In this document: positions 42,669 to 54,096 of the stretch, one piece after another | How the letters are laid out: each line of letters opens with the position of its first letter | How positions within the stretch are numbered: position 1 is the stretch's first letter | Origin: Actinoallomurus sp050942425 | GTDB lineage: Bacteria > Actinomycetota > Actinomycetes > Streptosporangiales > Streptosporangiaceae | Assembly: GCF_050942425.1 (NCBI RefSeq) | Contig: NZ_CP192063.1 | Coordinates: forward strand, 372,001-436,000 | DNA length: 64,000 nt | Direction of reading: 5' to 3' | Made by a program: the position numbers and the translations under genes | The notes under the pieces: generated by a model | What the model was told of the DNA's origin: nothing | Databases searched by the model: none | Seen by the model: only the letters and a program-made list of their open reading frames with translations

Positions 42669-42690
42669 GTACGTCAAGTACTTAACGTAC
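42669..42690. promoter_or_regulatory. 22-bp palindrome, operator of the TA module
   Basis: GTACGT-C-AAGTACTT-A-ACGTAC is symmetric except for one base pair (42675/42684). Its centre is 58 bases upstream of the antitoxin start. The position and near-perfect symmetry suit autoregulation by the Phd-like antitoxin. Confidence 0.65.
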
Positions 42691-42733
42691 CCAGCTTAAG
42701 GAAGTGATCGTCTGTGCGCGGTGGCGGCTGTTG

Positions 42734-42767
42734 AGGGGTCTCCGGGCCGGTCGGCCCGGAGACCCCT
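42734..42767 (-). terminator. Hairpin after the 2-oxoacid dehydrogenase operon
   Basis: Perfect 15-bp arms AGGGGTCTCCGGGCC (42734-42748) and its complement (42753-42767) with a four-base loop, six bases past the stop of the E2 gene. No T-run. Confidence 0.8.
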
Positions 42768-42773
42768 GTCGTG

Positions 42774-44162
42774 TCAGCCCCAGGCGAGCATGCGCATGGG
42801 GTCCTCGAGCATGGCGCCGACCTCGCGGAGGACGGCGGAGCCGAGTTCGCCGTCGACGATGCGGTGGTCGAACGACAGCGCCAGCGTCGTCACTTTGCGG
42901 ACCTTGATCTCGCCCTCGTGCACCCAGGGCATGTCCCTGATCTGACCGAACGCGAGGATCGCCGACTCGCCCGGCGTCAGGATCGGGGTGCCCGCGTCAA
43001 CGCCGAAGACGCCGACGTTGGTGATCGTGATGGTGCCGTCGGACAGGTCGGCCGGGGTGGACTTGCCGGCCCGCGCCGTGGCGGCGAGGTCGGCGAGCGC
43101 CCGGGCCAGGTCCGGGAGCGACAGGTCGTGCGCGTCGCGGACCTTGGGCACGATCAGCCCGCGCTCGGTCGCGGCGGCGATGCCCAGGTGCACGTAGTGC
43201 TTGACCACGATCTCCTGGGCCTCTTCGTCCCACGCCGAGTTGATCAGCGGGTTGCGCCGGACCGCCAGCAGGAGCGCCTTGGCGACGAGCAGCAGCGGCG
43301 AGACCTTGACGCCCTCGAAATCGGGCAGGTCGCGCAGCCGCTTCACGGCGTTCATCGTCTCGGTGACGTCGACCTGCAGCCATTCGGTGACGTGCGGCGC
43401 GGTGAACGCCGACTGCACCATGGCCGCCGCCGTGTGCTTGCGCACGCCCCGGATGGGGATGCGCTCCTCGAGCCGCTCGCCTGCGGCCCGTACGGGCGTC
43501 GCGGGAACAGGCGTCGTCGCGGCCTGCCGGATGTCGTCCCGGGTGATCGACCCCTGCGGGCCGGTGCCGGCGATCGTGGTCAGGTCGACGCCGAGGTCCT
43601 TGGCCAGCTTGCGGACCGGTGGCTTGGCCAGCACCGCGACACGACCCCCGACCGCCCGTACCGGCGCGGCGGGTGCCGGAGCAGGGGGCTCCGGCCGTAC
43701 GGGGGCTGCCGCTGCGGCCGGACCACCGGTCGCGGCCGGTGCGCTCTTACGCGGCCGGCGCTGGGTGGATCCCGCCTTCACGCCGTAGCCGACCAGCACC
43801 GGGACGCGCTTCTGCTCCGGGGCGGAGGGGTCGACCGCGGGGGCGGGGCTGCCCTCCATCCCCGGCTCCCGCGCGCCCTCGGCGGGCGCGGTCTCCGCTG
43901 CGGTCGCCGGGACGTCGCCGCCGACGGCGACCGAGATGATCGGCACGCCGACGTCGACGGTCGTGCCCTCCTCGACGAGGAGCTCGGCGACGGTCCCCTC
44001 GTACGGGCAGGGCAGCTCGACGACGGCCTTGGCCGTCTCGATCTCGACGATCGTCTGGTTGACCTCGACGGTGTCGCCCGGATGCACGTGCCACTTGACG
44101 ATGTCGGCCTCGGTCAGGCCCTCGCCGACGTCCGGCAGCTTGAACTGCTTCAGCTCGCCCAT
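42774..44162 (-). CDS. 2-oxoacid dehydrogenase E2 (dihydrolipoamide acyltransferase)
   Basis: A 462-residue E2. The lipoyl domain carries the lipoylated Lys in IVEIETAKAVVELP near residue 48. A long Ala/Pro linker precedes a peripheral-subunit binding domain (VLAKPPVRKLAKDLGVDLTT, IAGTGPQGSITRDDI), then the catalytic core ends with the active-site His in ALSFDHRIVDG. Start ATG 44162; two bases after the E1-beta stop. It forms the cubic or dodecahedral scaffold of the complex. Whether the complex handles pyruvate or branched-chain 2-oxoacids is not decided by these motifs. Confidence 0.93.
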   Translation of the reverse strand: MGELKQFKLPDVGEGLTEADIVKWHVHPGDTVEVNQTIVEIETAKAVVELPCPYEGTVAELLVEEGTTVDVGVPIISVAVGGDVPATAAETAPAEGAREPGMEGSPAPAVDPSAPEQKRVPVLVGYGVKAGSTQRRPRKSAPAATGGPAAAAAPVRPEPPAPAPAAPVRAVGGRVAVLAKPPVRKLAKDLGVDLTTIAGTGPQGSITRDDIRQAATTPVPATPVRAAGERLEERIPIRGVRKHTAAAMVQSAFTAPHVTEWLQVDVTETMNAVKRLRDLPDFEGVKVSPLLLVAKALLLAVRRNPLINSAWDEEAQEIVVKHYVHLGIAAATERGLIVPKVRDAHDLSLPDLARALADLAATARAGKSTPADLSDGTITITNVGVFGVDAGTPILTPGESAILAFGQIRDMPWVHEGEIKVRKVTTLALSFDHRIVDGELGSAVLREVGAMLEDPMRMLAWG

Positions 44163-44164
44163 GC

Positions 44165-45142
44165 TCACCACGCGAAGGTCCGGTCGACGGCGTCCAGGAC
44201 GCGGTCGAGGTCGGGCAGGTAGTGGTCCTCGAGACGGGACGGCGGGTACGGCGTGGAGAAGCCGCCGACCCGCAGCACCGGTGCCTCCAGGTGGTAGAAG
44301 CACTTCTCGGTGATCCGCGCGGCCAGCTCGCCGCCGTACCCGTTGAACACCGGCGCCTCGTGCACGACGACGCACCGGCCGGTCCGGCGTACGGACTCCA
44401 GCACCGTCTGCTCGTCGAGCGGGTTGAGCGAGCGGATGTCGATGACCTCGATCGAGTGCTGCTCGTCGGCCTGCGCGGCTTCGAGGGAGGTCTTGACCAT
44501 CGGCCCGTACGCGAGGACGGTCACGTCCTCGCCCGGTCGCGCGACGACGGCCTTGTCGAACGGGACGGCCTTGGACAGGTCCTGGTCGACGGGGGCCTTG
44601 TCCCAGTAGCGGCGCTTCGGCTCGAAGAAGATCACCGGGTCGGGGCACTCGATGGCCTGCTGGATCATCGTGTACGCGTCGGCCGGGTTCGAGCACGCGA
44701 CGACGCGCAGGCCGCCGGTGTGGGTGAAGTACGCCTCCGGCGACTCGCTGTGGTGCTCGACGGCGCCGATGCCGCCGCCGCACGGGATGCGGATGACGAC
44801 CGGCAGCTCCAGCGTGCCGAGCGAGCGCATCCGCATCTTGGCGAGCTGCGAGGTGATCTGGTTGAACGCCGGGAACACGAACCCGTCGAACTGGATCTCG
44901 CACACGGGCCGGTAGCCGCGCAGTGCGAGGCCGATCGCCGTGCCGACGATGCCGGACTCGGCCAGCGGCGTGTCGATGACGCGGGCCTCGCCGAAGTCCT
45001 TCTGCAGGCCGTCGGTCACCCGGAACACGCCGCCGAGCTTCCCGACGTCCTCACCCATGATGAGGACCTTCGGGTCGTTCTCCATGGCCTTGCGAAGGCC
45101 CTCGTTCATGGCCCTGGAAAGAGTCAGCGTCTCAGCGCTCAC
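44165..45142 (-). CDS. 2-oxoacid dehydrogenase E1 beta subunit
   Basis: A 325-residue transketolase-like E1-beta. GEDVGKLGGVFRVTDGLQKD, then DTPLAESGIVGTAIGLALRG (cofactor glutamate in AESG) and FVFPAFNQITSQLAKMR are conserved, and the C-terminal transketolase domain contains EVIDIRSLNPLDEQTV and VVVHEAPVF. It pairs with E1-alpha to bind thiamine diphosphate. GTG start with GGAGGGGAG upstream. It is 48 bases from E1-alpha. Confidence 0.94.
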   Translation of the reverse strand: MSAETLTLSRAMNEGLRKAMENDPKVLIMGEDVGKLGGVFRVTDGLQKDFGEARVIDTPLAESGIVGTAIGLALRGYRPVCEIQFDGFVFPAFNQITSQLAKMRMRSLGTLELPVVIRIPCGGGIGAVEHHSESPEAYFTHTGGLRVVACSNPADAYTMIQQAIECPDPVIFFEPKRRYWDKAPVDQDLSKAVPFDKAVVARPGEDVTVLAYGPMVKTSLEAAQADEQHSIEVIDIRSLNPLDEQTVLESVRRTGRCVVVHEAPVFNGYGGELAARITEKCFYHLEAPVLRVGGFSTPYPPSRLEDHYLPDLDRVLDAVDRTFAW

Positions 45143-45190
45143 CGTCGCACTCCCCTCCGCGCGTAGCCCCGGCCCGGGTCGGCCGCCCCC

Positions 45191-46312
45191 TCATCGGGAC
45201 ACATCCTCGAACGTCGCCAGGTAGGACATGAACTGGTCGCGTTCTTCCGCGAGCAGCGAGTGCTCGGTCGCATAGACGTTCTCCCAGATCGCCGTCGCCG
45301 CGGGGTCGGGCAATTCTAGGCACCGTTTCCGCAGGTCCGAGCCGACCTCTTTGGCTTCGGCCTCGATCGCGTCGAAGAATTCGCGATCGGCCATCTGGTT
45401 CTTCACGAGGTACGCCTTGACGCGCTCGATCGGGTCCTTGAGCTTCCAGGACTCCAGCTCCGCCTGGAGGCGGTAGCGCGTCGGGTCGTCGGTCGTGGTG
45501 TGGGCGCCCATCCGATAGGTGAACGCCTCGATGAGCGTGGGGCCCTGCCCGCTGCGGGCGTTCTCGAGGGCCTTCTTCGTGACGGCGTGCACGGCGAAGA
45601 CGTCGTTGCCGTCGACGCGGATGCCGGGGAACCCGAAGCCCTCGGCCCGCCGGTACAGCGGGATCCGGGACTGCTTCTCCAGCGGCTCGGAGATCGCCCA
45701 CTGGTTGTTCTGGCAGAAGAAGACGATCGGGGCGTTCTGCGCGGCCGACCAGACGAACGCCTCGTTGACGTCGCCCTGGCTCGTGGCGCCGTCGCCGAAG
45801 TAGACGATCGTGGCGTCCTCGGTGCCGTCCCGCTGGATGCCCATGGCGTAGCCCGTGGCGTGCAGGGCGTGGCTGCCGATGACGATCGTGTAGAGGTGGA
45901 AGTTGTGCAGCTTCGGATCCCACCCGGCGTGGTTGACGCCGCGGAACAGGCCCAGGAGGTCGAGCGCGTCGACGCCCCGGCACCAGGCCACCCCGTGCTC
46001 CCGGTAGCTCGGGAACGCCATGTCGTCCGGCCGCAGGGCGCGGGCGGAGCCGATCTGCGCGGCCTCCTGACCGAGCAGTGAGGCCCAGATGCCCAGCTCG
46101 CCCTGGCGGGTCAGCGCGACCGCCTCGGTGTCGATCCGGCGAACGATCACCAGATCCCGGTAGAGACCCTTGATCTCTTCGGGCGTCAGGTTCACGTCGT
46201 AGTCGGGGTGCTCGACCCGCTCGCCCTCAGGGGTGAGCAGCTGGACGAGCTCCGATGGGGGAGATTGTGCGTCGGTGCCCAGGGGCGCACCGCGCGCGGC
46301 GTCGACGATCAC
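45191..46312 (-). CDS. 2-oxoacid dehydrogenase E1 alpha subunit
   Basis: A 373-residue E1-alpha. The thiamine-diphosphate motif GDGATSQGDVNEAF followed by CQNN, the substrate-region HGVAWCRGVD and EAFTYRMGAHTTTDDPTRYR, the phosphorylation-loop-like region, are in place. GTG start with GAGGAG six bases before. First gene of the E1-alpha/E1-beta/E2 operon, which converts a 2-oxoacid to acyl-CoA. No E3 in the window, as it is usually elsewhere. Confidence 0.94.
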   Translation of the reverse strand: MIVDAARGAPLGTDAQSPPSELVQLLTPEGERVEHPDYDVNLTPEEIKGLYRDLVIVRRIDTEAVALTRQGELGIWASLLGQEAAQIGSARALRPDDMAFPSYREHGVAWCRGVDALDLLGLFRGVNHAGWDPKLHNFHLYTIVIGSHALHATGYAMGIQRDGTEDATIVYFGDGATSQGDVNEAFVWSAAQNAPIVFFCQNNQWAISEPLEKQSRIPLYRRAEGFGFPGIRVDGNDVFAVHAVTKKALENARSGQGPTLIEAFTYRMGAHTTTDDPTRYRLQAELESWKLKDPIERVKAYLVKNQMADREFFDAIEAEAKEVGSDLRKRCLELPDPAATAIWENVYATEHSLLAEERDQFMSYLATFEDVSR

Positions 46313-46529
46313 GTGCCACTCCTCGTGCGTTCAGGGCCTTTCGCGGGATCGCCGCGGTCGGCCTGGTTCGCGTCGCCCTTCCCGCGGATCCCGGCGGTTG
46401 CGGGAGACGTAGTCGTCATCGTGACAGACCTCTCGTACCCGGGCGCAAGCCTCGGGTTCTACGGATTCGTACCCGCAAGGTTGTGCCCTGCCACCAACGC
46501 GAATCACGCTCCGATTCGGTAAACGTGGG

Positions 46530-48140
46530 TCAGTCGCGGGACAGCACGCGCGTCGCGCCGGCGGCGACGGTCAAACCGAGGACGAAGCCCGCGACGACGA
46601 GTGCGTCGGATATCCACAGGTAGATGCCGTGCGGCGCGAACTCCCCCTCCTGGCCGAGCGAGCCGATCGGCAGCAGCACGTCCAGTGTGTAGAGGAACGG
46701 GTTGAACTGGGTGTTGTGCCCCGGCTCCTGGATCATCGGGTGGTGCTGGAAGACGATGGTGCCGAACGCCAGCAGCGCCACCAGCCACGCGGTGGCCAGG
46801 AACGGGCGATAGCCGTAGCCGACCGTCCAGTCCTGGAGGTAGCCCCACACCCGGCCCGGCACCGGCTGCGTCGTACGGCGGTGCCGCTGCTTGGCGAGCA
46901 GGACGGTGCGCCGCTCGCCGTCGTGCCCGAGGGCGCGGTAGGTCTCGGCGAGCTTCTCGTACGGCTGGGGGATGTAGCCGTCCGTGTCGCGGCGCACCCA
47001 CTTCAGCCGCTCCTTCGCGACCAGCGGCGGGTCGATCATCTCGTACGTGAGGCCGTCGAGCTGGTATCTCGGCGCCCAGGAGAGCGGGTCGTCGCGCAGC
47101 AGCTTGAAGTGCGCGTAGCTCAGGTCGACGACGCCCTTGATCGGCTCGGCGGTCCGCAGCAGCACCTCTTCGGCCTGGGCCCGCTGGAGGTTCAGCGCCA
47201 CACCGGCCGGGTTGCTGAGGCGCCCGCCGCGCAGGTTGAGCAGGCCGCCGATGTGCGCGCCCGCCAGGCTGACCACGCCCTCGGCGCGGAAGCCGTCCGA
47301 GCAGTAGATGTCGGTCTCGATGCTCATGTCGTCGCAGTTGAGCGCCGCACGTGCCGGATTGGACACCGACGCGCCGACCAGGGAGAGGTAGCCGCCGATC
47401 CGCGCGCCGCGCAGCCGGATCTCCCCTTCGGCGCTGAACCCGCCGTCGCAGAAGACGTTGGCCGCGACCGCGAGCCGACTGGCGTACAGCGCCTGCCCCT
47501 TGGGGTTGCGCAGCCGCGCCCCGCGGAAGATCAGCTGCCCGCCGACGTTCGCACCCGGCAGCCGGACCTCGCCCTCGGCGGTGAACCCCTGGTCGCAGTA
47601 GACGTTGTTGTCCACGACGAGGCGGTCGGCCAGCAGCGGCGCGTCACCGCCCGGGTGGGACAGGTGCGCGCCGGTCAGGTTGAGGATGCCCGTGATGTGG
47701 GCGCTGTCGAGCCAGACCCCGCCGTACACGTGGCTGCCCTCCAGCCACAGGTGCCCGTCGATGCGCGCGCCGGAGGCGACCAGGCCGGGCAGCCGGCAGC
47801 GCATGAAGTGGACGCTGCGCAGCTGCGCCCAGTACAGGTGCGGGGCCTCGGTGAGCTGGCAGCCGGTGAGCGCGAGCGGCACGGTCACGTGGGCGTGCCC
47901 GAGGTTCAGCGTCCCGGCGATCCGCGCACCGGTCAGGCGAACGGCGGCGACCTGGCCCGGCTCGTTCTCCCGCGCGCCGAGCAGCAGCGCGGAGATCACC
48001 TCGGCGCGGATGGTGCGCTCGGGGCCCCAGGCGTTCGTGCTGTCGAAGTCCTGATCACCGCCGGACAGGTCGACCGTCTCACCGCGCGGGAACGCGTCCC
48101 ACAGCACGCGCTCGGGCGGGGTCAGCTCATCGCTCAGCAT
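46530..48140 (-). CDS. Beta-helix protein with C-terminal two-TM channel-like domain (paralogue 2)
   Basis: A 536-residue paralogue of the protein at 19365. N-terminal VLWDAFPRGETVDLSGGDQD and the RTIRAEVISALLLGA segment are shared. The repeat section (AAVRLTGARIAGTLNLGHAH, then EGEVRLPGANVGGQLIFRG and IRLRGARIGGYLSLVGA) forms the beta-helix. The C-terminus repeats the YIPQPYEKLAETYRALG linker, DWTVGYGYRPF (437-447), two helices and FNPFLYTLDVLLPIGSLGQ between them. It is 45 bases from paralogue 3. Function unknown; membrane-anchored beta-helix suspected to be a sensor or gate. Confidence 0.8.
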   Translation of the reverse strand: MLSDELTPPERVLWDAFPRGETVDLSGGDQDFDSTNAWGPERTIRAEVISALLLGARENEPGQVAAVRLTGARIAGTLNLGHAHVTVPLALTGCQLTEAPHLYWAQLRSVHFMRCRLPGLVASGARIDGHLWLEGSHVYGGVWLDSAHITGILNLTGAHLSHPGGDAPLLADRLVVDNNVYCDQGFTAEGEVRLPGANVGGQLIFRGARLRNPKGQALYASRLAVAANVFCDGGFSAEGEIRLRGARIGGYLSLVGASVSNPARAALNCDDMSIETDIYCSDGFRAEGVVSLAGAHIGGLLNLRGGRLSNPAGVALNLQRAQAEEVLLRTAEPIKGVVDLSYAHFKLLRDDPLSWAPRYQLDGLTYEMIDPPLVAKERLKWVRRDTDGYIPQPYEKLAETYRALGHDGERRTVLLAKQRHRRTTQPVPGRVWGYLQDWTVGYGYRPFLATAWLVALLAFGTIVFQHHPMIQEPGHNTQFNPFLYTLDVLLPIGSLGQEGEFAPHGIYLWISDALVVAGFVLGLTVAAGATRVLSRD

Positions 48141-48185
48141 CAGACGAACTCCGGGGGGAAGACGAGAGAACCTTCATTTATATCG

Positions 48186-50036
48186 CTAGTGGCGGGAGAG
48201 CACCCGAGAGACACCTGCGGCGATGGTGGTCGCGAGGATCCAGCCCGACGCGACGAGCGCTGCGGCCAGCCACTGCTGCCAGCCGCGCGGCCCGAAGGCG
48301 TCCTCCTGACCGAAGCCGATGACCGGCAGCAACAGGTCGAGCGTGTACAGCAACGGATTGAACGGCGGCGCCTCGCCCGCCTTCAGCGGCGGCGGGTGGT
48401 GGACGCCGAACGCCACCACGCCGACGGCCAGCAGCCCGGCCAGCCACAGCACCGCCCGCTGCGGCCGGTAGCCGTAGCCGACCGTCCAGTCCTGCACGAG
48501 GCCCCAGACGGCGAGCCAGCGCGGCAGCGTACGCCGTCGGCGGCGCTGCCGGGCGAGCTGCACCGTACGGGCGTCGGCGTCCTGCCCGAGCCGCCGGTAG
48601 ACGCCCGCGAGATGCTCGTACGGCTGCGGCTGGTACCCGTCGGCGCCGTCCAGCCAGCCGAGCCGGTCGGTGCCCGTGCCGGGCTCCTCGATCGCCTCGT
48701 AGGTGAAGCCCTCGAGCCGGGTGCCCGGCGGCCAGCCCGTCGGAGCGTCGCGGAGCACCTCGACGCGCGCGTGCCGTACGTCGACCGCGCCGTCCACACC
48801 GCGCGTCCTGAGTCGCAGCGTGGCGGCGCGCAGCTGCCGGCAGCTGATGGCGGCCTCCCTGGGAGCGCTGATCGTCGCGTCGTCGAAGCACAGGTCACCG
48901 CCGATCCTCGCGCCGGTGAACGAGACCCGGCCCTCGGCGGTGAAGCCGTCGCAGCAGTCGACCACGCCGGCGACGTTGATCCCGTGCGCCTTGAGCGCCC
49001 GAGTCCCCGGCGCGGTGAGGCGGGCGCCGGAGAAGTCGACGCTGGCTCCGACCCGGGTGTCGACCAGATGGACGGCGCCATCGGCGACGAACCCGTACTT
49101 ACCGAACAGGCCGCCGGTGATCTCCACCCGGGAGGCACCCAGTGCGATGCCGCCCGGGTTGGACAGGTGCGCCCCGTCGAAGACGATCGAGCCGTTCACG
49201 TGGGCGGCGTCGAGGTAGATCTGCCCTTGCGCCCGGAAGCCCTTCGAGGCGCGCAGGCTGCTCCCGACGGTGACCAGGTGCCCGCGCAGGGCCATGCCCG
49301 AGGGATTGACCAGCTCCGCGCCGTTCAGATCGAGCATGCCGCCGATCACGGCCGAGCGCAGGCTGACCGTCCCCTCGGCGCGCAGGCCGTCTCCGACCTG
49401 GACGGCGCCCTCCACCCGGGCCCGGTCCAGATTCAGCGCGATGCCGCCCGGACAGGACAGCTGGGCGCCGTCGAGGTTGACGGTGCCCTGCACCCGGATG
49501 CCGCGGAGGAGGACCTCCCCTGAGGCCCGCATCTGGTCCGCGACCAGGTCACGGGACACCGTCAGGTCGTCCGCGCGGAGCGGCTCCGCGCCGTCGATCC
49601 GCGCCGAACTCAGCGACAGCGCGCCGTTGACCTTGGTGCCGACGAGCGTCACCGGGCCGTCGAAGCGGCAGTCTTTCAGCCAGAGCAGGCCGTCGATGTG
49701 GGCATCGGACGCCTGGAGACCCGGCAATCGCGAGCCGATGAGATTCACCTGTCGCATGCGCGCGCCGTAAAGGGTGGGCGCCTCGGTGAACTCGCAGTCG
49801 CGCAGGAGGGCGGCGTACGGGACGTCGGCGAAGGACAGGTCGAGGAGCCCCGTGATCCGGGCGCCTGTCAGCCGGACCGCCGGGACCCGTCCTGGCTCGG
49901 GCGGTCGCGCGCCGAGCAGCAGGGCCGCGATCACTTCGGCGCGCACCTCGCCCTGGCCGCCGAGGTCGACCGTCCGCGCCGCGGGGAATGCCTCCCAGAG
50001 AGCGGATTCCGGCTCGGTGAGTTCCTCGGCGCGCAT
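48186..50036 (-). CDS. Beta-helix protein with C-terminal two-TM channel-like domain (paralogue 3)
   Basis: A 616-residue paralogue, the longest of the three. It has extra beta-helix rungs (AHIDGLLWLKDCRFDGPV, SLRSAVIGGMLDLNGAEL, and EGRVSFTGARIGGDLCFDDA). The C-terminal domain is the same: PQPYEHLAGVYRRLG, DWTVGYGYRPQ (516-526), helix one, FNPLLYTLDLLLPVIGFGQE, helix two. The repeat regions of paralogues 2 and 3 appear less similar to one another than the two C-termini, so duplication was probably followed by rung expansion or loss. Function unknown. Confidence 0.8.
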   Translation of the reverse strand: MRAEELTEPESALWEAFPAARTVDLGGQGEVRAEVIAALLLGARPPEPGRVPAVRLTGARITGLLDLSFADVPYAALLRDCEFTEAPTLYGARMRQVNLIGSRLPGLQASDAHIDGLLWLKDCRFDGPVTLVGTKVNGALSLSSARIDGAEPLRADDLTVSRDLVADQMRASGEVLLRGIRVQGTVNLDGAQLSCPGGIALNLDRARVEGAVQVGDGLRAEGTVSLRSAVIGGMLDLNGAELVNPSGMALRGHLVTVGSSLRASKGFRAQGQIYLDAAHVNGSIVFDGAHLSNPGGIALGASRVEITGGLFGKYGFVADGAVHLVDTRVGASVDFSGARLTAPGTRALKAHGINVAGVVDCCDGFTAEGRVSFTGARIGGDLCFDDATISAPREAAISCRQLRAATLRLRTRGVDGAVDVRHARVEVLRDAPTGWPPGTRLEGFTYEAIEEPGTGTDRLGWLDGADGYQPQPYEHLAGVYRRLGQDADARTVQLARQRRRRRTLPRWLAVWGLVQDWTVGYGYRPQRAVLWLAGLLAVGVVAFGVHHPPPLKAGEAPPFNPLLYTLDLLLPVIGFGQEDAFGPRGWQQWLAAALVASGWILATTIAAGVSRVLSRH

Positions 50037-50157
50037 GCGACTCCTCGGGGGGCGGGGGATCGGCCCTTACGATCCCATCGGGCGAGGGTTCGCGTCACCG
50101 ACACAGTGGCGTTGCCGTACGCTTCGGTGCCGTAGCTGCAGATCAGAGGGGGTTGCC

Positions 50158-50400
50158 ATGGCGCGTTTCATCGTCGACGTCATGTTGAAGCCGGAAATTC
50201 TCGATTCCCAGGGCCAGGCCGTCGCCCGGGCGTTGCCACGGCTCGGTTTCGAGGGCGTCACCGGGGTACGCCAAGGTAAGAGGTTCGAGATCGAAGTTGA
50301 AGGACCGGCCGACGAAGCGGCCACCGAACGTGTCCGGAAGATGGCTGAGACGTTGCTGGCCAACCCCGTCATCGAGACGTTCGAACTCCGCGCAGAATAG
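50158..50400 (+). CDS. purS: Phosphoribosylformylglycinamidine synthase subunit PurS
   Basis: An 80-residue PurS. ARFIVDVMLKPEILDSQGQA and GFEGVTGVRQGKRFEIEVEG are standard; the final NPVIETFELR is the usual end. ATG with AGAGGGGG upstream. PurS bridges PurQ and PurL so that ammonia from glutamine reaches the FGAM synthase site. The next gene is not purQ but an RsbW-like kinase gene. Confidence 0.95.
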   Translation: MARFIVDVMLKPEILDSQGQAVARALPRLGFEGVTGVRQGKRFEIEVEGPADEAATERVRKMAETLLANPVIETFELRAE

Positions 50401-50514
50401 TCGCCTAAAGTTAGCTCGGTCCCGCGATTACGCCAGTTTCCACCGGGGAAGCCTTAGCTTCGTTGAAAGAATCAGCAGACGGGGTCGACCCCAGGTCAGG
50501 GGTCAGGACGACAC

Positions 50515-50976
50515 ATGAGGTGTCCGGTGGATATGAAGTTCTCACTCGACTTGCCGCGTGAGACTCTCAGCATCCCGGTGATCCGACGGGTCCTGGGCGA
50601 TACGCTGCGCGGATTGGGGGTTTCGGAAGCCTGTATTGCCGACCTTCTCGTGGCCACATCCGAAGCCTGCACCAATGTCGTGCAGCACGTCGATTCGGCG
50701 ACCCACTATGAAGTGATCGCCAGTATCGCCGGTGACCACTGCGTGCTGAAGGTCACCGACACGGGTCACGGCTTCCAAAGCGACGACCAGAAAGGCGCGG
50801 GGCCCGATTCGGAGTCCGGGCGCGGGATCAAGATCATGCAGGCACTCGTCGACGACGTCACCTTCGACAGTCGCCCCGACGCCGGCACCGTCGTCTACCT
50901 CCAGAAGAGACTGAGCTGGCAGGCGGAGTCCCCCATGCGCCTCCTGGAGCCCGAGCTGTTGAAAACCGCAGGGTAG
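50515..50976 (+). CDS. RsbW-like anti-sigma/ATP-binding kinase
   Basis: A 153-residue GHKL ATPase-fold protein. N-box LVATSEACTNVVQH, G1-box KVTDTGHGFQ and G2-like SESGRGIKIMQALVDDV are seen. It belongs to the family of stand-alone HATPase_c regulators (RsbW/SpoIIAB-like) that bind sigma factors or anti-anti-sigma factors. ATG 50515 or the internal ATG 50533. It lies between purS and purQ; co-transcription is likely but functional link unknown. Confidence 0.85.
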   Translation: MRCPVDMKFSLDLPRETLSIPVIRRVLGDTLRGLGVSEACIADLLVATSEACTNVVQHVDSATHYEVIASIAGDHCVLKVTDTGHGFQSDDQKGAGPDSESGRGIKIMQALVDDVTFDSRPDAGTVVYLQKRLSWQAESPMRLLEPELLKTAG

Positions 50977-51028
50977 ACCCCGGATAAGCTGGGGCACGTC
51001 CCGACCGTTCCTTGATCGGAGTGTGCCC

Positions 51029-51702
51029 ATGTCAGCCCGTGTGGGCGTCATCACCTTTCCCGGTTCGCTGGACGACCGGGACGCCGCACGCGCGGTCCGC
51101 ATCGCCGGCGCCGAGCCGGTGTCCCTCTGGCACGCCGAGGCCGATCTCCTCGGTGTCGACGCCGTCGTCCTTCCCGGCGGCTTCTCCTACGGCGACTACC
51201 TCCGCGCCGGCGCCATCGCCCGGTTCGCGCCGCTCATGGACAAGCTCGTCGCGGCCGCCGGCGACGGCCTTCCGGTGCTCGGCATCTGCAACGGCTTCCA
51301 GGTGCTGTGCGAGTCGCACCTGCTGCCGGGCGCGCTGACCCGCAACGCCGGCCTGCACTTCGTGTGCCGCGCCCAGCGCCTGCGCATCGAGAACGCCGAC
51401 AGCGCCTGGACCGCCGATTACGAGCAGGGCCAGGAGGTCGTCATCCCGGTCAAGAACATGGACGGCTGCTACGTCGCCGACGAGGCCACCCTCGACGAGC
51501 TGGAGTCCGCCGGCCGGGTCGTCGCCCGTTACGTCGACGTCAACCCCAACGGCTCCCTGCGGGACATCGCCGGCATCTGCAACGAGGCGGGCAACGTCGT
51601 CGGTCTGATGCCCCACCCCGAGCACGCCGTCGAGGCGCTGACCGGCACCTCCACCGAGGGGCTCGGCTTCTTCACCTCTGTCCTCAAGAAGTTGGTGCAC
51701 CA

Positions 51703-51706
<4 letters not shown>
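51029..51706 (+). CDS. purQ: Phosphoribosylformylglycinamidine synthase subunit PurQ
   Basis: A 225-residue class I glutamine amidotransferase. The nucleophile elbow GICNGFQVLCESHLLPG holds the catalytic Cys, and GLMPHPEHAVE carries the His/Glu pair. GVDAVVLPGGFSYGDYLRAGAIA is the oxyanion region. ATG 51029 has GGAG seven bases upstream. It overlaps purL at GTGA. Supplies ammonia to PurL. Confidence 0.96.
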
Positions 51707-54078
<2,372 letters not shown>

Positions 54079-54096
54079 TCGAGCGACCGCGCCGGG

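Noticed and set aside
46629..49523. 964-codon open frame on the plus strand
   Set aside because: Antisense shadow of the two beta-helix genes; its apparent repeats only mirror the rungs of those proteins.
50040..50157. tRNA or small RNA before purS
   Set aside because: No cloverleaf or conserved riboswitch core (checked by eye for purine riboswitch features); only a normal leader.
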